64,000 nucleotides of DNA from the NCBI GenBank assembly GCA_963082975.1, contig OY720350.1, forward strand, positions 38,929,851 through 38,993,850, in the 5' to 3' direction. Below the pieces are notes generated by a model. It was given only the letters and a program-made list of their open reading frames with translations. It ran no database searches and was not told where the DNA came from. The stretch is from Labia minor. Taxonomy: Eukaryota > Arthropoda > Insecta > Dermaptera > Spongiphoridae. A program made the position numbers and the translations under genes. Below are positions 31,390-44,493 of the stretch, one piece after another (within the stretch, counting starts at the first letter, position 1; every line of letters begins with the position of its first letter).

Positions 31390-34005
31390 TCCATCTTTTT
31401 CCATTCTAACTTGTCTTTGTTCGAAATTTGCATATTATATCTCCATATTCTGTATGGATCTCTTCCATCTAGGAACGGATCATAAGTTATGGATTTATCT
31501 CTATATGCCCTAAATACATGATAGATAATTGGGATTCCATATTTATCTTGTATATATCCTTGTTTATCAAGGAATATGAACGCCTCTGGTGGGATGAAAC
31601 CTCTTTTTAATATATTTTTGAAATATGGCTCGTTTTTGACCAGCTAATGTGACTATTTGGAACCTGTGCAAATTGACAATAAAGGTTCCTTATTAATTTT
31701 AATATGAAGCAATCAATGCGATTTATGTTTGCTTCATTATATATCTTTTCATTACTGATATATCGAGTATAACCAGAATGCGCTGATATGTATTTACCTA
31801 GTCAACCTCTCAGGCATTTCCTTTCAAATATTCGGATTAGTTCCATGTCAGAGGCTCTCTGATTAAATCAAACGTTACAGCTATATGTGATGATAGGGCG
31901 GATTAGGATCTGATAAGATAATATTTTTATTTTGTGGTCAAGGTCCCGATTAAAGAAAAGATTCTTTAGTGACATAAATGAAGCCTTTGCCTTAGCTAAT
32001 TGGATATGCAAATTATTCAAGTATAATAAATCATCTAAGTTTATGCCTAAATATTTAACTAATCGTTTTTTAGGGATGGTTTCATTTTCAAATTTGATTT
32101 GAAATTTATTCCAATTTTTTTTTTTAAATTTGAGTTCCCTTTATCTAATATTGTTCTAAATAGGATTGTTTCACATTTGAGTAAATTAATTTTTAGTTTC
32201 CATGTGTCATAAAATGAATGTATTTTTTCCAAAATTGATTGTAGTTCTGATTGAATTTTTGAAGGTTTTTTTCCTGAGACATACACTATGAGATCATCAG
32301 CGAAGGCAATGACTTTTTTTATTTGGAGAAGTATTTAGTTGGAAACATTCTAGGATTTCGCTTATGTATATGTTGAATAGTATTGGAGAATTTACTGTTC
32401 CCTGTTACAAACCGTAGCTTACATCAAATGTAAGTGAAGATTCTTCTTTAAAGTTTGTGACTTTAAAAGATCTTTGCTCGACCATTTTAATTAAATTTCT
32501 ATTAAATCCTTTTTTGAGCATTTTGAAAATTAGTCCATCTCGCCAAACCGTGTCGAAAGCTTTTTCTACATCAATTAGACATGCATCTAGACTTTCTTTA
32601 TTATTAAGGGCCCAATGTATATCCGAGGTAAATTTAGTGATAGCGTGAACGGTTGAATGTTTAGTTCGAAATCCAAGTTGTGCTTCTGGTAAAATTTGGT
32701 TTTCTTCGCAAAAAGAGATTAGCTTATTATTTATTACTCTTTTGAATACTTTTCCAATATTAGGTAATAAACTAATAGGTCGAAAATTTAATAGTGATAT
32801 AGAATTGTTTTTTTTTTAGAATTGGAACTTTTGCCTGTTTCCAAGCTTAGGGAAAGTATCTATTGTTTAGGCATTTATTGATTATTATAGTATAATATTG
32901 CGAAATTTCTTTTGGAATATGTTTTAGAGCTACATTGGGAATTTGATTATTACCTGAGGATCTTTTGTTGTTTAATTTTTTAAATTGTGTGCTGACAAAG
33001 CTTTCATTTTTAAGCAGTTGCTTATTGTCATCTGAAGGGTCAAGTGAAGAATTATAAATTGAAAATTGATATATTGTACTTCCGTTTTCTTTTTCTATTT
33101 CGTTTTTTAAATTATTAGCGTGCTTATTTACGATGTTGGAAAGCCCTGGTTTGCCTAAGTGTTCGTTTTGCTTGTGGATCAATGAGAAATGACTTCCTAA
33201 TACATTCAATATATTGTCTCTATCGTGTATTGTGAATTCGCCCTTGTTATTTTTATGAATAGTAAGAGTATCTATTTTTGCATTTGTTAGAATATTTGTT
33301 TTATTGTCTGGAATTTCTAGAATAGAAGGGAAAGTTGTTTGTTTTTTCGAAATATATTATTTAATTGTAGAAATGTTTTTAGTGAATCGTTGTTTGGAAT
33401 GTTTTTAATTTTATCAGACCAGTAAGAATTCTGTGGTGGAAGGCGCCGCGTTATTAGGTGTTACTTTTGGATCTGTGGTCCTGGTCACTGGAATAGGATC
33501 AGCCGTTTTTATCTTTTTTTTTATATCTGCTTCTTCATGTGTGGATTTCCTTTTCGAGCAGACCGTAGTCCATTCTGTAGACCGGATATCTTCTATTTCT
33601 TGGGAATCCGTTGTCGGTATAATTTAATTCTGGAGATTTTTAATAAGTGCCTCCAATTCCGATATTTTCTATTTCAAAAGCATTTTCTTTTTTAAGAATC
33701 TCTTCTTGAGAAGAGTCTTCTATATTTTTGGGTATTATTTGAAGATTTTTTTAATTGATTTGCCGAGAGTGGCCGCTTATAATTAACTATTTTGTTAATT
33801 CACTGCCTATTGCTCAGGCTTTTCAATTTTATTTTAAATGGTATTGTCGGTACGAACGGATAGCTTTAATAGGTCCTAAAGGCTCAGGTATATGCCTTTT
33901 GGTCGGTAAAGGGTGTTTCGTCTGGGCTAAGGGTGGCAAATCTGACAATAAGTATTGACCATACGAACCAAACTAGGCTGCTACCCGCACACCCAATGGC
34001 GCCTT
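31390..34005 (-). mobile_element. Jockey-like LINE, decayed, minus strand
   Basis: The element reads leftward. At its 5' side (33430-33960) are pieces resembling an ORF1-type protein, including PIPVTRTTDPKVTPNN. Next comes the end of the endonuclease-RT linker (WSDKIKNIP near 33400), then a reverse transcriptase (listed separately), then a C-terminal domain to about 31390. The endonuclease domain is missing: the ORF1-like piece runs directly into the linker near 33420, so a large internal deletion happened. At 33979-34005 the extreme 5' side carries GGCGCCATTGGGTGTGCGG (inverse), which it shares with the SINE head at 57901-57925. No poly(A)-like tail is clear at the left side. Confidence 0.75.
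31640..33421 (-). pseudogene. LINE reverse transcriptase, Jockey clade-like, several frame breaks
   Basis: In order on the minus strand: SSGNNQIPNVALKHIPKE (about 32940) and LNNRYFP (32850); after a break, NFRPISLLPNIGKVFKRVI; then EAQLGFRTKHSTVHAI (about 32645-32690). IDVEKAFDTVW (about 32545-32578) carries the first catalytic Asp, and GTVNSPILFNIYI follows. FADDLIVYVSG has the catalytic Asp pair encoded at 32293-32304. Distal parts read SFYDTWKLKINLLKCETILF, then further left LFFNRDLDHKIKI and RPILSY. Stops and shifts near 32310, 32400, 32820 and 32060 break the frame. Order and motifs are those of a non-LTR reverse transcriptase of the Jockey/I group. The protein cannot be made in one piece. 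Confidence 0.85.
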
Positions 34006-35814
34006 TCGTTTTTACTATAGTTTGTTAAAAACGAGACAAAATTGACATTTTTATTAAAACGACGGTTGATAAATAGGGTAAAAACCAAAAAATAGTACTG
34101 TTCAGTTCAAACGGTGCCTTATATATATAATACTAAAACTTTAGTTATTTTGATTTAAATACCACATTCATGAAAATAATTATTAAACAAACTTGTAAAC
34201 TAAACTTTTTTTGTTTCTTCTCTAATTAAATAATAAACTAAAAAAAAAACAAAGATAAGCAAAATTTGCTTGTCAAATATTAGGGTGGATTGTGTTTGAA
34301 TTGCATTCATGGTTCCAAGTAATTAAGAACATTAAGTATAGATAATTTTTTCATTATATCCATGTTTTGAGAGACTTCCGGTGTGTACAACTCTTATCTT
34401 AGATAGAATAGCTTGAGCAGTCATCACCTCTAGAAATAAGATTTTCGATTGTATATTTTATTTATTTTTATATTTTCTTTCTTAAAAAAAAATGCGTTTC
34501 ATCCGATGCACATTGAACAGAAATTAAAATTGAAAATTCTCCTTCAATTATATCTAAATAACAAAAAATTCTTTAGAAAATATAATAAATCGTTTGGTGA
34601 TTATTATTTTATATTTATGAATTTAATTTAAACTCTCATAATAATATGAATATCAATTATTCACTTTCAATTTTTATATTAATTTTTAACATAATGAAAA
34701 TATTTATCTTCTTTGATTAATTTAGAATTGGAATTTTTACATATAAATTCTAAATTATAATAAAATTTCATCATATTATTATGTTATTAAATTAAAAAAT
34801 TATTTTGCATATCATGTTTTGCTTTTATATTTGATTTAAAAAAATCTTTAGAAAAATTCCACATTATTAAGTCAATTTATACTAGCATATTTGAAATTTT
34901 CATTAAAACGCGTAGGTTTATAATACACTCGGTTACATATTCTATAAAGAATTCGAAAAAAAATCATGTATGAATATTAATAACATTTTTGCTTGGATTC
35001 TACTTTAATATATAACTTAATTCAAATTTTGTCTCTTAAATTTACAAGTTCCAAATTTATAATTTTCACATAATATAGAATATTCAGTTTTTTATCTCAC
35101 AATAACTAGAAATTTAAATAAAAAAATATTTTTAAAAATACAAAGGTTATTTAAGTAATATCAATAATTAAAATAAATAAAAAAAATTGTATTTAGGGTT
35201 AAATTATGGGTTTAATTAATTAATTAATTATTATAAAATAATAAATATTAGATTAGATAATAATAATAGTCAAAAATTACTAAATTTTAAATCATACAAT
35301 TTTTACAAAAAAATAAATTATTTATAAAAATAATTATCAAATTATAAATACGCTATTGAATATTATATATTATCTAGTTAAATTTTATTTATATAAGTAA
35401 TACAAAAATTATATTACAATAAAATATTGTTCTTTAAATTCTTAAAAATACTAAAGCTCTAATAGTTAATTGTTTACAAAATCGATATGTATATATATTT
35501 CTAGAAAGAAAATATTCAAATTATTTTTAAATTATTGATTTTAATTTTTCATCTTTTCAATGTGTAAATCAAAGTTTATTTTATTAATAATATAAAAAAC
35601 GATATTTCTGCTTCGTAATCACATTTAGAGTTTTATGATGAAGTTAAAAATGGAAGAAAGAATTTTATGATCATGTTAAAAAATGAAGAAAAAAACTTGA
35701 TTCTTTTGTTGACTGACGAAGATGGTCATTCAATTTTCAGTAATCATCTGGTGATAAATCGAGAGTGTGAGAAAAAGAGTAAGAAAATCAGGGGTACTGA
35801 TTTTCGAAATATTT
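34006..35814. other. AT-rich spacer
   Basis: No gene recognised. An open frame from 35667 continues into the GC-rich island that follows, but its first half is AT-rich and unremarkable. Confidence 0.4.
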
Positions 35815-36175
35815 TCAATGTTTGTGGTGGGAGCCGATACAGAGGGCGCGTTAGAGCTCCGCTATTCGACTGCACTATCGTCAGTCCACCAGTAATACCT
35901 AAGAGAGGGATTCCGTGGAGTCCTTCGCGGGCCCCGCTGTTGCCGGGCAGAACCGGTCTAGCCACTGCGACTGCCTCGACTTTTTGTTTGCATTCGCGCT
36001 ACCGCCTCGTTTTCGGGATCATAAAGAAAAAAAAACAAACAGACTCGAGCATCGAAGTCTCCATTGGATGGCATTCAAGTCTCCGAATTAACTGAGTGTT
36101 TGAAAGTGAATCTACAATGACCTGGTGTCCACCTGCCTCATCCGGCCACTCGTGACCAAGTGTCGACTTTTCTTT
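35815..36175. other. GC-rich island, function unknown
   Basis: This is an abrupt rise in G and C with several CpG sites (GAGGGCGCGTTAGAGC, TCCTTCGCGGGCCCCGC, GCATTCGCGCTACCGCC). A plus-strand frame is open from 35667 to 36095. Part of the other strand is open too (35744-35965), which is expected from composition alone. No domain, RNA fold or repeat homology is recognised. It may be a promoter/first-exon region of a gene whose other exons I cannot see, or a fragment of an unrecognised repeat. Confidence 0.3.
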
Positions 36176-39100
36176 TCTATACATCAACAAATCCTTCTTA
36201 CAAATGGCAAGTAGAATTAAATATTTTGCTTATTACACATTGAATTAAGGGTATTCTTTCTAAAAAATTGTAATTAAAAAGCATGTAACCATCAATAAAT
36301 TATAATGTTATTTTTTATTCCTATAGATATTGTTATTATTGTTATGTATATAATATTAGAATAACCGCAATTATTTAAAAAAAAAAATTCAAGATATTTT
36401 TATTCATAAAAACAAATAAAATCTAATAATTTAAATATATATTTATTAAATAATTATAAATTTTTATCTAATAAAAGACTTATATCAATATTTACGATAA
36501 TAATAGATAATTATGATTTTTTTTTATTAAATATTGTAATAAAAATAATTTGAAAGAGACTAAAACTCTTCTTATTAATTAGAAATTTCATTTCAAAAAG
36601 TATGAGAGAATAAAGTAAAAGCACATCAATTTTATTATCTAAAAAAAATAAAATATATTGATATAAAAATCTATTTTTTAAAATTATTTTTTATATATAA
36701 ATAATCAAAACCCCTATCTCATCCTTCTAGTCCATTTTCTGCTTTACAGTTAATATACAATATATATTTTTTCATTAAACTGAATAAAAAATTCAACTCA
36801 ATAATTATTTAATATAAATTTTAAATTTATTAATATTAATTTTTTTATAAGCTGAAATTCAAATATCGCCAAAAACACATGTTCCGGATGTAAACTATAT
36901 AAATAAATCTAATAAGTTTACTGTGTATGATAATTGATTTAATTGATTCCCATGCTTATTTCCTTTTTGTTTATTCAAGAGATTTGAGAATTTTAATTTT
37001 ATTTAATTAATAAGAATATATTAAATTAATTAAATATTAAATTAGTGTGATTTTTTTTTCTACTACTAATTCTAATAATTATAAATTTTCACATTTCAAA
37101 TAAAAAATATAATAAAAAATATAAATATAAATATAAAAAATATATATTTAAATATAAATTTAAATTTAATTTTTTATGGTAAGCTATATTCTGAAAAACC
37201 CAAAATATAGGAAGCAATTTAAGCAAAAATTTGTTAGATGAGTTGTTATTCTATTTTATAATTATATGTAGATGATATTTAATATTTATATTTATAGAGA
37301 TATGTTCTATTATCGTTACGAATTTATAAAAATTATTATTTGACAAAAATATTTATTTTATTAATCATATTATATTATTTTTATTCAAAAATTATTTGAA
37401 AAATAATCATTTATTCCTAATAAATAAGAGAAAAAAAAATTATATATAATATTTGATTTTTTATTGGCTTTTAAGTTTATTTCATATTGATTAATAAGAA
37501 AAATTATTAGCATGGATAATTAAAAAATTATTAGTAGTTTAATGGTATAATTTCTTTGTTTATTGATTACTATCTATTATTCTATTTATTCTTTTATTTT
37601 TATTACTATTAATTTATTTTCTATGCTTATGGAATATTAATACTGATTATTATTGATTTTAATTTCACGTAGACATAAAAACCTATTGCTAATTAAAAAT
37701 TATAAAAGTAATATTTGTTTCTAAATTAAAAAAAAAAAATAAACTTTTTTCAGTTTAAATTTTGAATTTTTTTAAAATAACAAGAAAGGTTGTTTTATTG
37801 TATATCATTTCAAATGCAAAATCGTGTTACTTGAATAATTTCTTGTTATTACTTACGTAGTAAATAAATATATCAATTGAATTATAATATAATTTAAATC
37901 TATTTATTTTATAGATAAGAAGCTTATAATAATATTTTTATTAAAATTATATCGTCCTGATCAAATATGAATAGATAATGTTTAATCGTGAAACTAATAT
38001 TATATATACTTGAATATATCGTGCTTGGAGTATAATCGTTTCATTTATTAATCATATTTTCAATTGCACTATGATTCTGATTATATATTTCTTTTTCAAT
38101 CCCACTATCCATATTCATATTTATTATTCACTTCTTTTACCATAAATCCCATTCATTGAATTTATCCATATTCTAATCTGAACAGATACAATGTTTCACT
38201 TGGTCAGACAATAAAAAAAAGGGAGTGAAAGATAAATCTATTAATTCATTAGTATTTTTTTTTTATTTTAATGTTATATCTATTTATGATGTGTCGGATT
38301 ATATAATATAACCATCAATAAATAATCCCACATGAAAATGTTAATGAGAATATTTGTAAAATACAATGAAAGGATTGATTGATTGATGGATTCGCTTATC
38401 GGCTGTAGACATTGGAATATATAATTAATCCAACGGAATCGTAAAGAAAAGTATTCTAGTCTTAAAATATTAATTTGATTAAATTTCATCACATTAAATA
38501 TTATATTACAAATGGTTATGAACTTGATATGGTTCAGTAGTTCAGCATTTTACTACTGAGCTACGCTGTTGGTTATTTCAACATAAAAAGGATATTATAA
38601 TAATAATGAAAATAATATATTTTATTGTTATGTCAATAACTTCAATTTTTTAAAAATATTTTATTTATATTTAATTCAATAAGTTTTAATAAATCATGCA
38701 AAAATTTTCTTTTATCTGATTTTAAATATAAACTAGGATTTATAGGATTCATGCAATTTCTAATTATGTAATAAATATGTATAAGAGTAAATTATACAAG
38801 TAAAAAGTCAATATAAAAAAATTTAAGATTCGAATATTTTCTTTTTAAACCTTGATTAAAATTGTATAGAATCTGTTATATATAAGAAAACTATTAAATA
38901 TAGATATAATCATAATATTATAATTTTTTTTAATCATTGAAACAATCCACACGTGGGAAATCCGACGGAAACTCATTCCATCTTCACTATCTCTTTTAAA
39001 AGATCACTTATATTTCTATTCATTATCCTCCTGGAATTTTGATCAATTTACAATTTAATTAAATAAATAATATTGTAATAAAAATATTTCTAATATTTAT

Positions 39101-39408
39101 TTAAAATATATAAGATGTGTTTTAATTAATAGATATATAGATATTGGATTTTTATAAAAATAATACGTCCTTCAAAAGTTAATTGAATATTATTAGTTTA
39201 ATTCCATGAATGAAAATGACATTCACCCATTAATTAACATATTTTTGTATAATATTTTATTTCGACTTATAAATTTTAAAATTTAAAAAAAAAATTTTCA
39301 ATAAAAGAAAAAACTTGCTTTATAATAATAATAAAAAAAAAATATTGAAATACAATGTTTTCAAAATGACGAACGAGATATATTTATTAAGTTTTTATGA
39401 CAATTAAA
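36176..39408. other. AT-rich spacer
   Basis: Long AT-rich stretch. At 38530-38572 the minus strand reads AGCGTAGCTCAGTAGTAAAA, like the 5' half of a tRNA, but no 3' half follows. Otherwise nothing is assignable. Confidence 0.4.
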
Positions 39409-39560
39409 GCCGCGGTGGATGGACAATGTAATGAGAAACGTGAGAGAGTTGGGAGACAACAAGAGTTGGATGGCGCAGGATAGGAACGATTGGGGGAATG
39501 AGGTTGCTGCGGTCAAAAACTTTTGAGCTCCTTAGAACCCCGACATAGATAGATTAATTA
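39409..39560 (+). pseudogene. RTE-type LINE C-terminal tail fragment
   Basis: The frame from 39411 reads PRWMDNVMRNVRELGDNKSW, MAQDRNDWGNEVAAVKNF and a stop. It is the cleanest of three related tails in the window (others near 2330 and 28420), with the RW.DNV and AQDR..W motifs intact. Unlike those two, the Helitron-like 3' end does not follow; the sequence turns AT-rich after 39560. Confidence 0.7.
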
Positions 39561-41101
39561 TATTTTTTAACACTATATATTTTTAACTCCTAATTTTTTT
39601 ACTTTTCAATTAATATAAGGGTAGTCTTATTAGTTATCAATTTTAATAAGAAAATGGCGTTCCTTTCGAAAAACATGATATTAAGAATTTAATGTATACA
39701 TATATGCAATTAATTTTTTATTTCATTTAGTTGTTAATTTTTATATATAAGTCTTCTTATAATTTAATAAAATAAAATTAATAATTTCATTATACATCCT
39801 ACTCTTTCACACTGCCTAATCAATTCAAGTTTAAGGTAATATTAAAGAAAGAGGAAGAGAGAAAAATATAGGGCTACATAAAATAATAAATTTTGTGTTA
39901 GCTGATTAACATTCCAAAAAAGTTGTTATGTTATTTTATAACATATCTAATTTTAATTCATACCTCTTTTTTTTAATTAAAAATTGAAAAAAAAATCAAA
40001 TCTTCGATCTTTAAAATATAAAACTTTCTAATTTTTTTTTTCTATATCCTTAAAGAATGAATTTTTATGGATGGTTATATTATTAATGATTTTTATATAA
40101 TCTAAATTTAAAATGGTGATATTAACATAATTGTATGTCATTCTCATTATAAAATAAAAATATACTTAATATTATGCATTTTTTTCAAAATCATTATTAA
40201 TAATCATGCCTTTGAATTTTATTTTACAACATCAATTGATTTAAATATTTCATAGAATAGACTATATATAACAAAATATTCTTTACTACATATTTTAAAT
40301 TTACTACTATAATATAATAATAATTTTGAAAAAAAATTATTTTAACATCAATTACTTACCTTAATTTTAAATACTTAAAAATTATAATATTGTGTATTTA
40401 GTTTTATAATAATGTATAGTAATAGTCAGGATAATATGATTTATTTATTTGTTTATTTTATATTTATATCTTGCGTGTTTTTTAATCAAAATATACTTAT
40501 TTCTTTTCAATGTTTCCATGTGCCGTTTATTGAAAAATAATTTTATAAATTACTTATAAAACGTTAGAAGAATTTCTAACAAATGGTTGCCATTACAGTT
40601 CTTTTGCGTCAATCACGAGTTATGACTAAATATTTATATTTATCCTACGAGAGTGCATTTTTTTTTTAAACATTGGTGTTTTTTTTATTTAAAATATTAT
40701 TTTTAACATAACTGTCTGTTATCAGTTAATGATAATGATTTTTATTTAAATACTAGAAATGTATTACTGGTGGTACTGCAAATTCACTTATTTTATTATT
40801 ATATAATATGATAGACACTACAAAACACAATCATAAGGATAAAAATAGAATCATTAAGTTTTCCGGATTTTGTTATGTTTATTTTACAATTAGAATATAG
40901 GTATTAGAGTACATATAGTTTTTCCTCGTTATTCTCATACAAAATAAATAAATTCATCTGAATTTAATAAAAATTAGTTAAAACTTAAATATTTTTGAAA
41001 TTCAAAAGCTTATATTGGTATATATACATATATATATACATAGGCTATCTATGGAAGTATTAGTCGAGATCTATCCCCCTGGATCTCCTATTTATACATA
41101 T
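39561..41101. other. AT-rich spacer
   Basis: No gene or element end recognised. Confidence 0.45.
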
Positions 41102-41109
41102 ATCTAGAT

Positions 41110-41768
41110 CAGCCCTGGCCAACCCAAATGACTCCATGGGCCTCTTTGATTAGGAGCAATGCTTCAGGGGCCCGCATTTTTAGAGACATATTGAAAAAAA
41201 AATCAAAAAATGTTTCAAAAGCCATGTCGAAAAACAATTTACCTTTTTTAGAGCTGGGAAAACACGTAGGCCCCTTGGAGGTTGAAATAGACCCCATCAG
41301 CAGCATAGCTCTGTTTAAAGTTAATGCCAAATAAATTGCATTTTTTCATTTGAGTAAACAGACAAACAGACATGAAGTGATTTTGTGAAAAACGTTGTAA
41401 TAATAATAAAATATCAATATTAAAATGTATTAAAAAACTTACTACTTTCTTGATGCTTAATGTTTAATGTTTTTATTTATTATTTTTCGGCTACTTTTTT
41501 TTAAATAAAAATAATAATAACAATTTAAAATAAAAAAAAAATATATTCTCTATTAATTACTATTATTTCTAACTTTTTTCTTCCTTTTTATGCAATCCAA
41601 TATGTAGTTTTTGTAGGACATATTTTAAATAAAAAAATGAATTAATTATAATTATTTCAATTATATTCTCTGATTTTGAATATACAGACGAGAAATGAAA
41701 GTTACAAAAGAAATATAAAGTTAACTGGCGGGCCGCATAATTTTTCACGGTGGGCCGCGGGTTGGCTG
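41110..41768. mobile_element. Non-autonomous hAT element, 659 bp
   Basis: The left end CAGCCCTGGCCAACCCAAAT and the inverted right end CAGCCAACCCGCGGCCCACC share the CCAACCC terminal core. An exact duplication ATCTAGAT flanks it (41102-41109, 41769-41776). The left third shares CAAAAGCCATGTCG and GGGAAAACACGTAGG with the element at 11058. No transposase is readable; open frames at 41109-41334 show no domain. Confidence 0.85.
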
Positions 41769-41776
41769 ATCTAGAT

Positions 41777-43077
41777 AAACGTAAAAGATTATAGATAATG
41801 ACTTCCATGTTTTCCAAAGAAATTCGATTGTATAAATTTTATGTAATTTTATTCATATGCTGTTTCTTTATATGTCTTTTCATGTATTCGATTAATATAC
41901 CTTAGGTTTGTCTATTTAACTGAAATTAAATTTTGATTCATTAGTGAAATATAAGAAGTGGTAATTTAATAATTTTTTTTTAAGAGTATAAAATTACAAA
42001 TATTGTGATTATCTTTAAACTAGATTTTATTTACAATTGATTTGTTGAATTATAATCTGATGTTGCCTGCACCCTCATCTGAACTAAAATTTTTGTAGGT
42101 CTCTATTCTACTCATAAATGAAAAATTGAAAAATTATTTATAGAAATTATTATGATATTGAGGTTGTTTAAAAGCTAGAGATAAAAATTGTTATAATTTT
42201 AAATAACAAATATATAAATTAAATTATTTATTCTTGTATTAATAGTTATATATAAATTAAACATTGGTTTGTAAAATTTTAATTCCACTTCAATAAGTGC
42301 GAAATATCTTGTTTTTAATTTTTTTAAATATAATATATTTATATATACATAAATATATATACTAGAACATAAACCCATTTTTAACTAGTTTATGTAACAA
42401 TTATGTAAAGAAATTAATTTTTCTTACCTAAAAACTAATTCAATATTCATTCCCAAAGATTATATACTTAAGGTAAAACCACCCCGAGGAATATAACACA
42501 CAATTCGGTTTTTGCCAAATCTCTAATATATATTGAGTATTCGAGGGAAAAATTACTGCTTTAATCTAAAAATTAGAACTACTAAAATTTACAATAATAA
42601 AAAAGTCAAAAACTTTTGTACAATATCTGTAACAGAGGTGGTGATGTTTCGTAGCCGATGCGAGGGATATTGCTTATGGGAAATTAAATGTAAAACAAAA
42701 ATAAAAACTCATAGAGTTGAATATTTAATTTGGTAAGAGTTAAGAATTAAAAGGGTACATAACTTAAATAATATATTTACACAATTCTGGAACTCTGAAT
42801 CGTTTTACAAATTCGCTTGGGGGGTTCAATTTTTCACTGTTAAGCCGAGGTAAAAAGCACGCTATATTCCAATGCGTCATATCACCTTTCGACACAATTT
42901 TAGATAATGGCTTGCAAATAGTAAACAATGAGGGGTAAGTGAATAAATAAATATAAATAGTATTAATTTTAAAGAATGTGCAAAAATCTAGAATACACTA
43001 TTACTTACAAAAATTGCAAAAGAAAACAAATTACTAGCCTTTGAAATAAATATGTTGAAATTTCGCATGTGTTTATC
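41777..43077. other. AT-rich spacer
   Basis: 42470-42910 is somewhat GC-richer (ACCACCCCGAGG, AGAGGTGGTGATGTTTCGTA) without a recognised gene or repeat. Confidence 0.4.
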
Positions 43078-43300
43078 TTTCAGCTTTATTGATTCGCTGA
43101 AGGTACCGGAATTAATTTTTTACACGATTGCAAATCTCACGCACCAACACGTGACGTGGTGCCATCAACAAAGAGCCAAACATGCGCTGGTTTAATAAAT
43201 ATTATTTATTAATTTTAATTTATAATTTAATTAATTTAAATTAATATATGTTATTTAATCCAATTCAAATTTGCGAGATAGTCGAGTGGAGACACTCCAG
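43078..43300 (-). mobile_element. Repeat Y copy 5, one end only
   Basis: It contains GATTCGCTGAAGGTACCGG, CACGTGACGTGGTGCCATC, AAAGAGCCAAACATGCGC and the terminal GCGAGATAGTCGAGTGGAGA then CACTCCAG. The module half is missing. Confidence 0.85.
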
Positions 43301-44196
43301 ATTTTTTGAAATTATAAAATTTAAATTAATTTTAAATATAATAAAATAATAATAATTTATTTTCTCATTGATTTCGACACAGGAGACAGAAAAATAGTAT
43401 ATTAATATAAATGATAAATACTTTCGAAAAATTAAAGTGGTTTATACCTTATTTTATGCCTCTTCGTATATATTAATTTAACTTATAAAAAGCTATTTAA
43501 TTATTAATGACAAGTAAAATACAAGAAAAAAATATATATTTTAATATTGTAAGATCTAATCATCTATAATAATGATTAAACTTAATAAATATATTACTAG
43601 ACGTCAATGTGAAAAGAGTAAAATCATCTGGAGGTCTTAGTTTTTATTCATCATTCATCTAATCAGATAAAAACCTATTAACTAACTATTTAAAAAAAAA
43701 ATATCTTTCTCTATCTCCATCCTACATATAATGACAACTTTAATATGATTTCAATTAAGAATAATTGTATGTGATGGAAAAAAAATAAAATAAATTCACA
43801 TACATCAAATGATTAAATATATTGACCTCGTACAATTGAAATATTAATTATTACTTTCATAAAATAAACTTGAAGAGAGGGAGAGAGTATTAAAAAAATG
43901 TATTTAAATATAATATGAAAGCAAATGGAACACATATTTATCTTTCATTATTTAAAACAAAAATTAATAATCAACTTCAGAAACATTTATCGTTATTTAA
44001 ACATAACTAATAAAAAAATTTAAATAATTATATAATTTTTTTTCTTTTAGTTGTTATTACTAATATTATATATTAATTATATTATAAAATTAATAAAAAT
44101 AGAAAAAAAATTATATATAAATATTATATGTTTAATTCTCTCTCTCTCTCTCTCTCTTATGATAAAATGACAAACTATTTTAAAATTTATGAAAGA

Positions 44197-44230
<34 letters not shown>

Positions 44231-44491
44231 CATTATAACATTATAAAATAAGATTTTATACAAATTATTAATCTTCTTAGAATTTAATAGAATTGAATCA
44301 GTCCATTCCGCAACATAATTTAATTAAAAATTTAATAATAGCAAATTTCAACATATAAACTATGAATATTTAAATCTTTTGAAATAAAATCAATAAGTTT
44401 AATTTATTTAAATTAATATATATATATATATATATTTAGAAATAACTTTCATTATTTTATACATTTAAATAATTTATTTATTTGGATGATG
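43301..44491. other. AT-rich spacer with simple repeats
   Basis: (TC)n at 44137-44156, (ATT)n at 44200-44228 and (TA)n at 44415-44433. No gene seen. Confidence 0.5.
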
Positions 44492-44493
44492 TA

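Noticed and set aside
38528..38572. tRNA 5'-half-like sequence on the minus strand (A-box TAGCTCAGTAGT)
   Set aside because: No T arm, B box or acceptor partner at tRNA distance; at best an isolated fragment.
41109..41334. Possible small protein on either strand
   Set aside because: Lies in the left part of a non-autonomous hAT element and shares sequence with the non-coding element at 11058.
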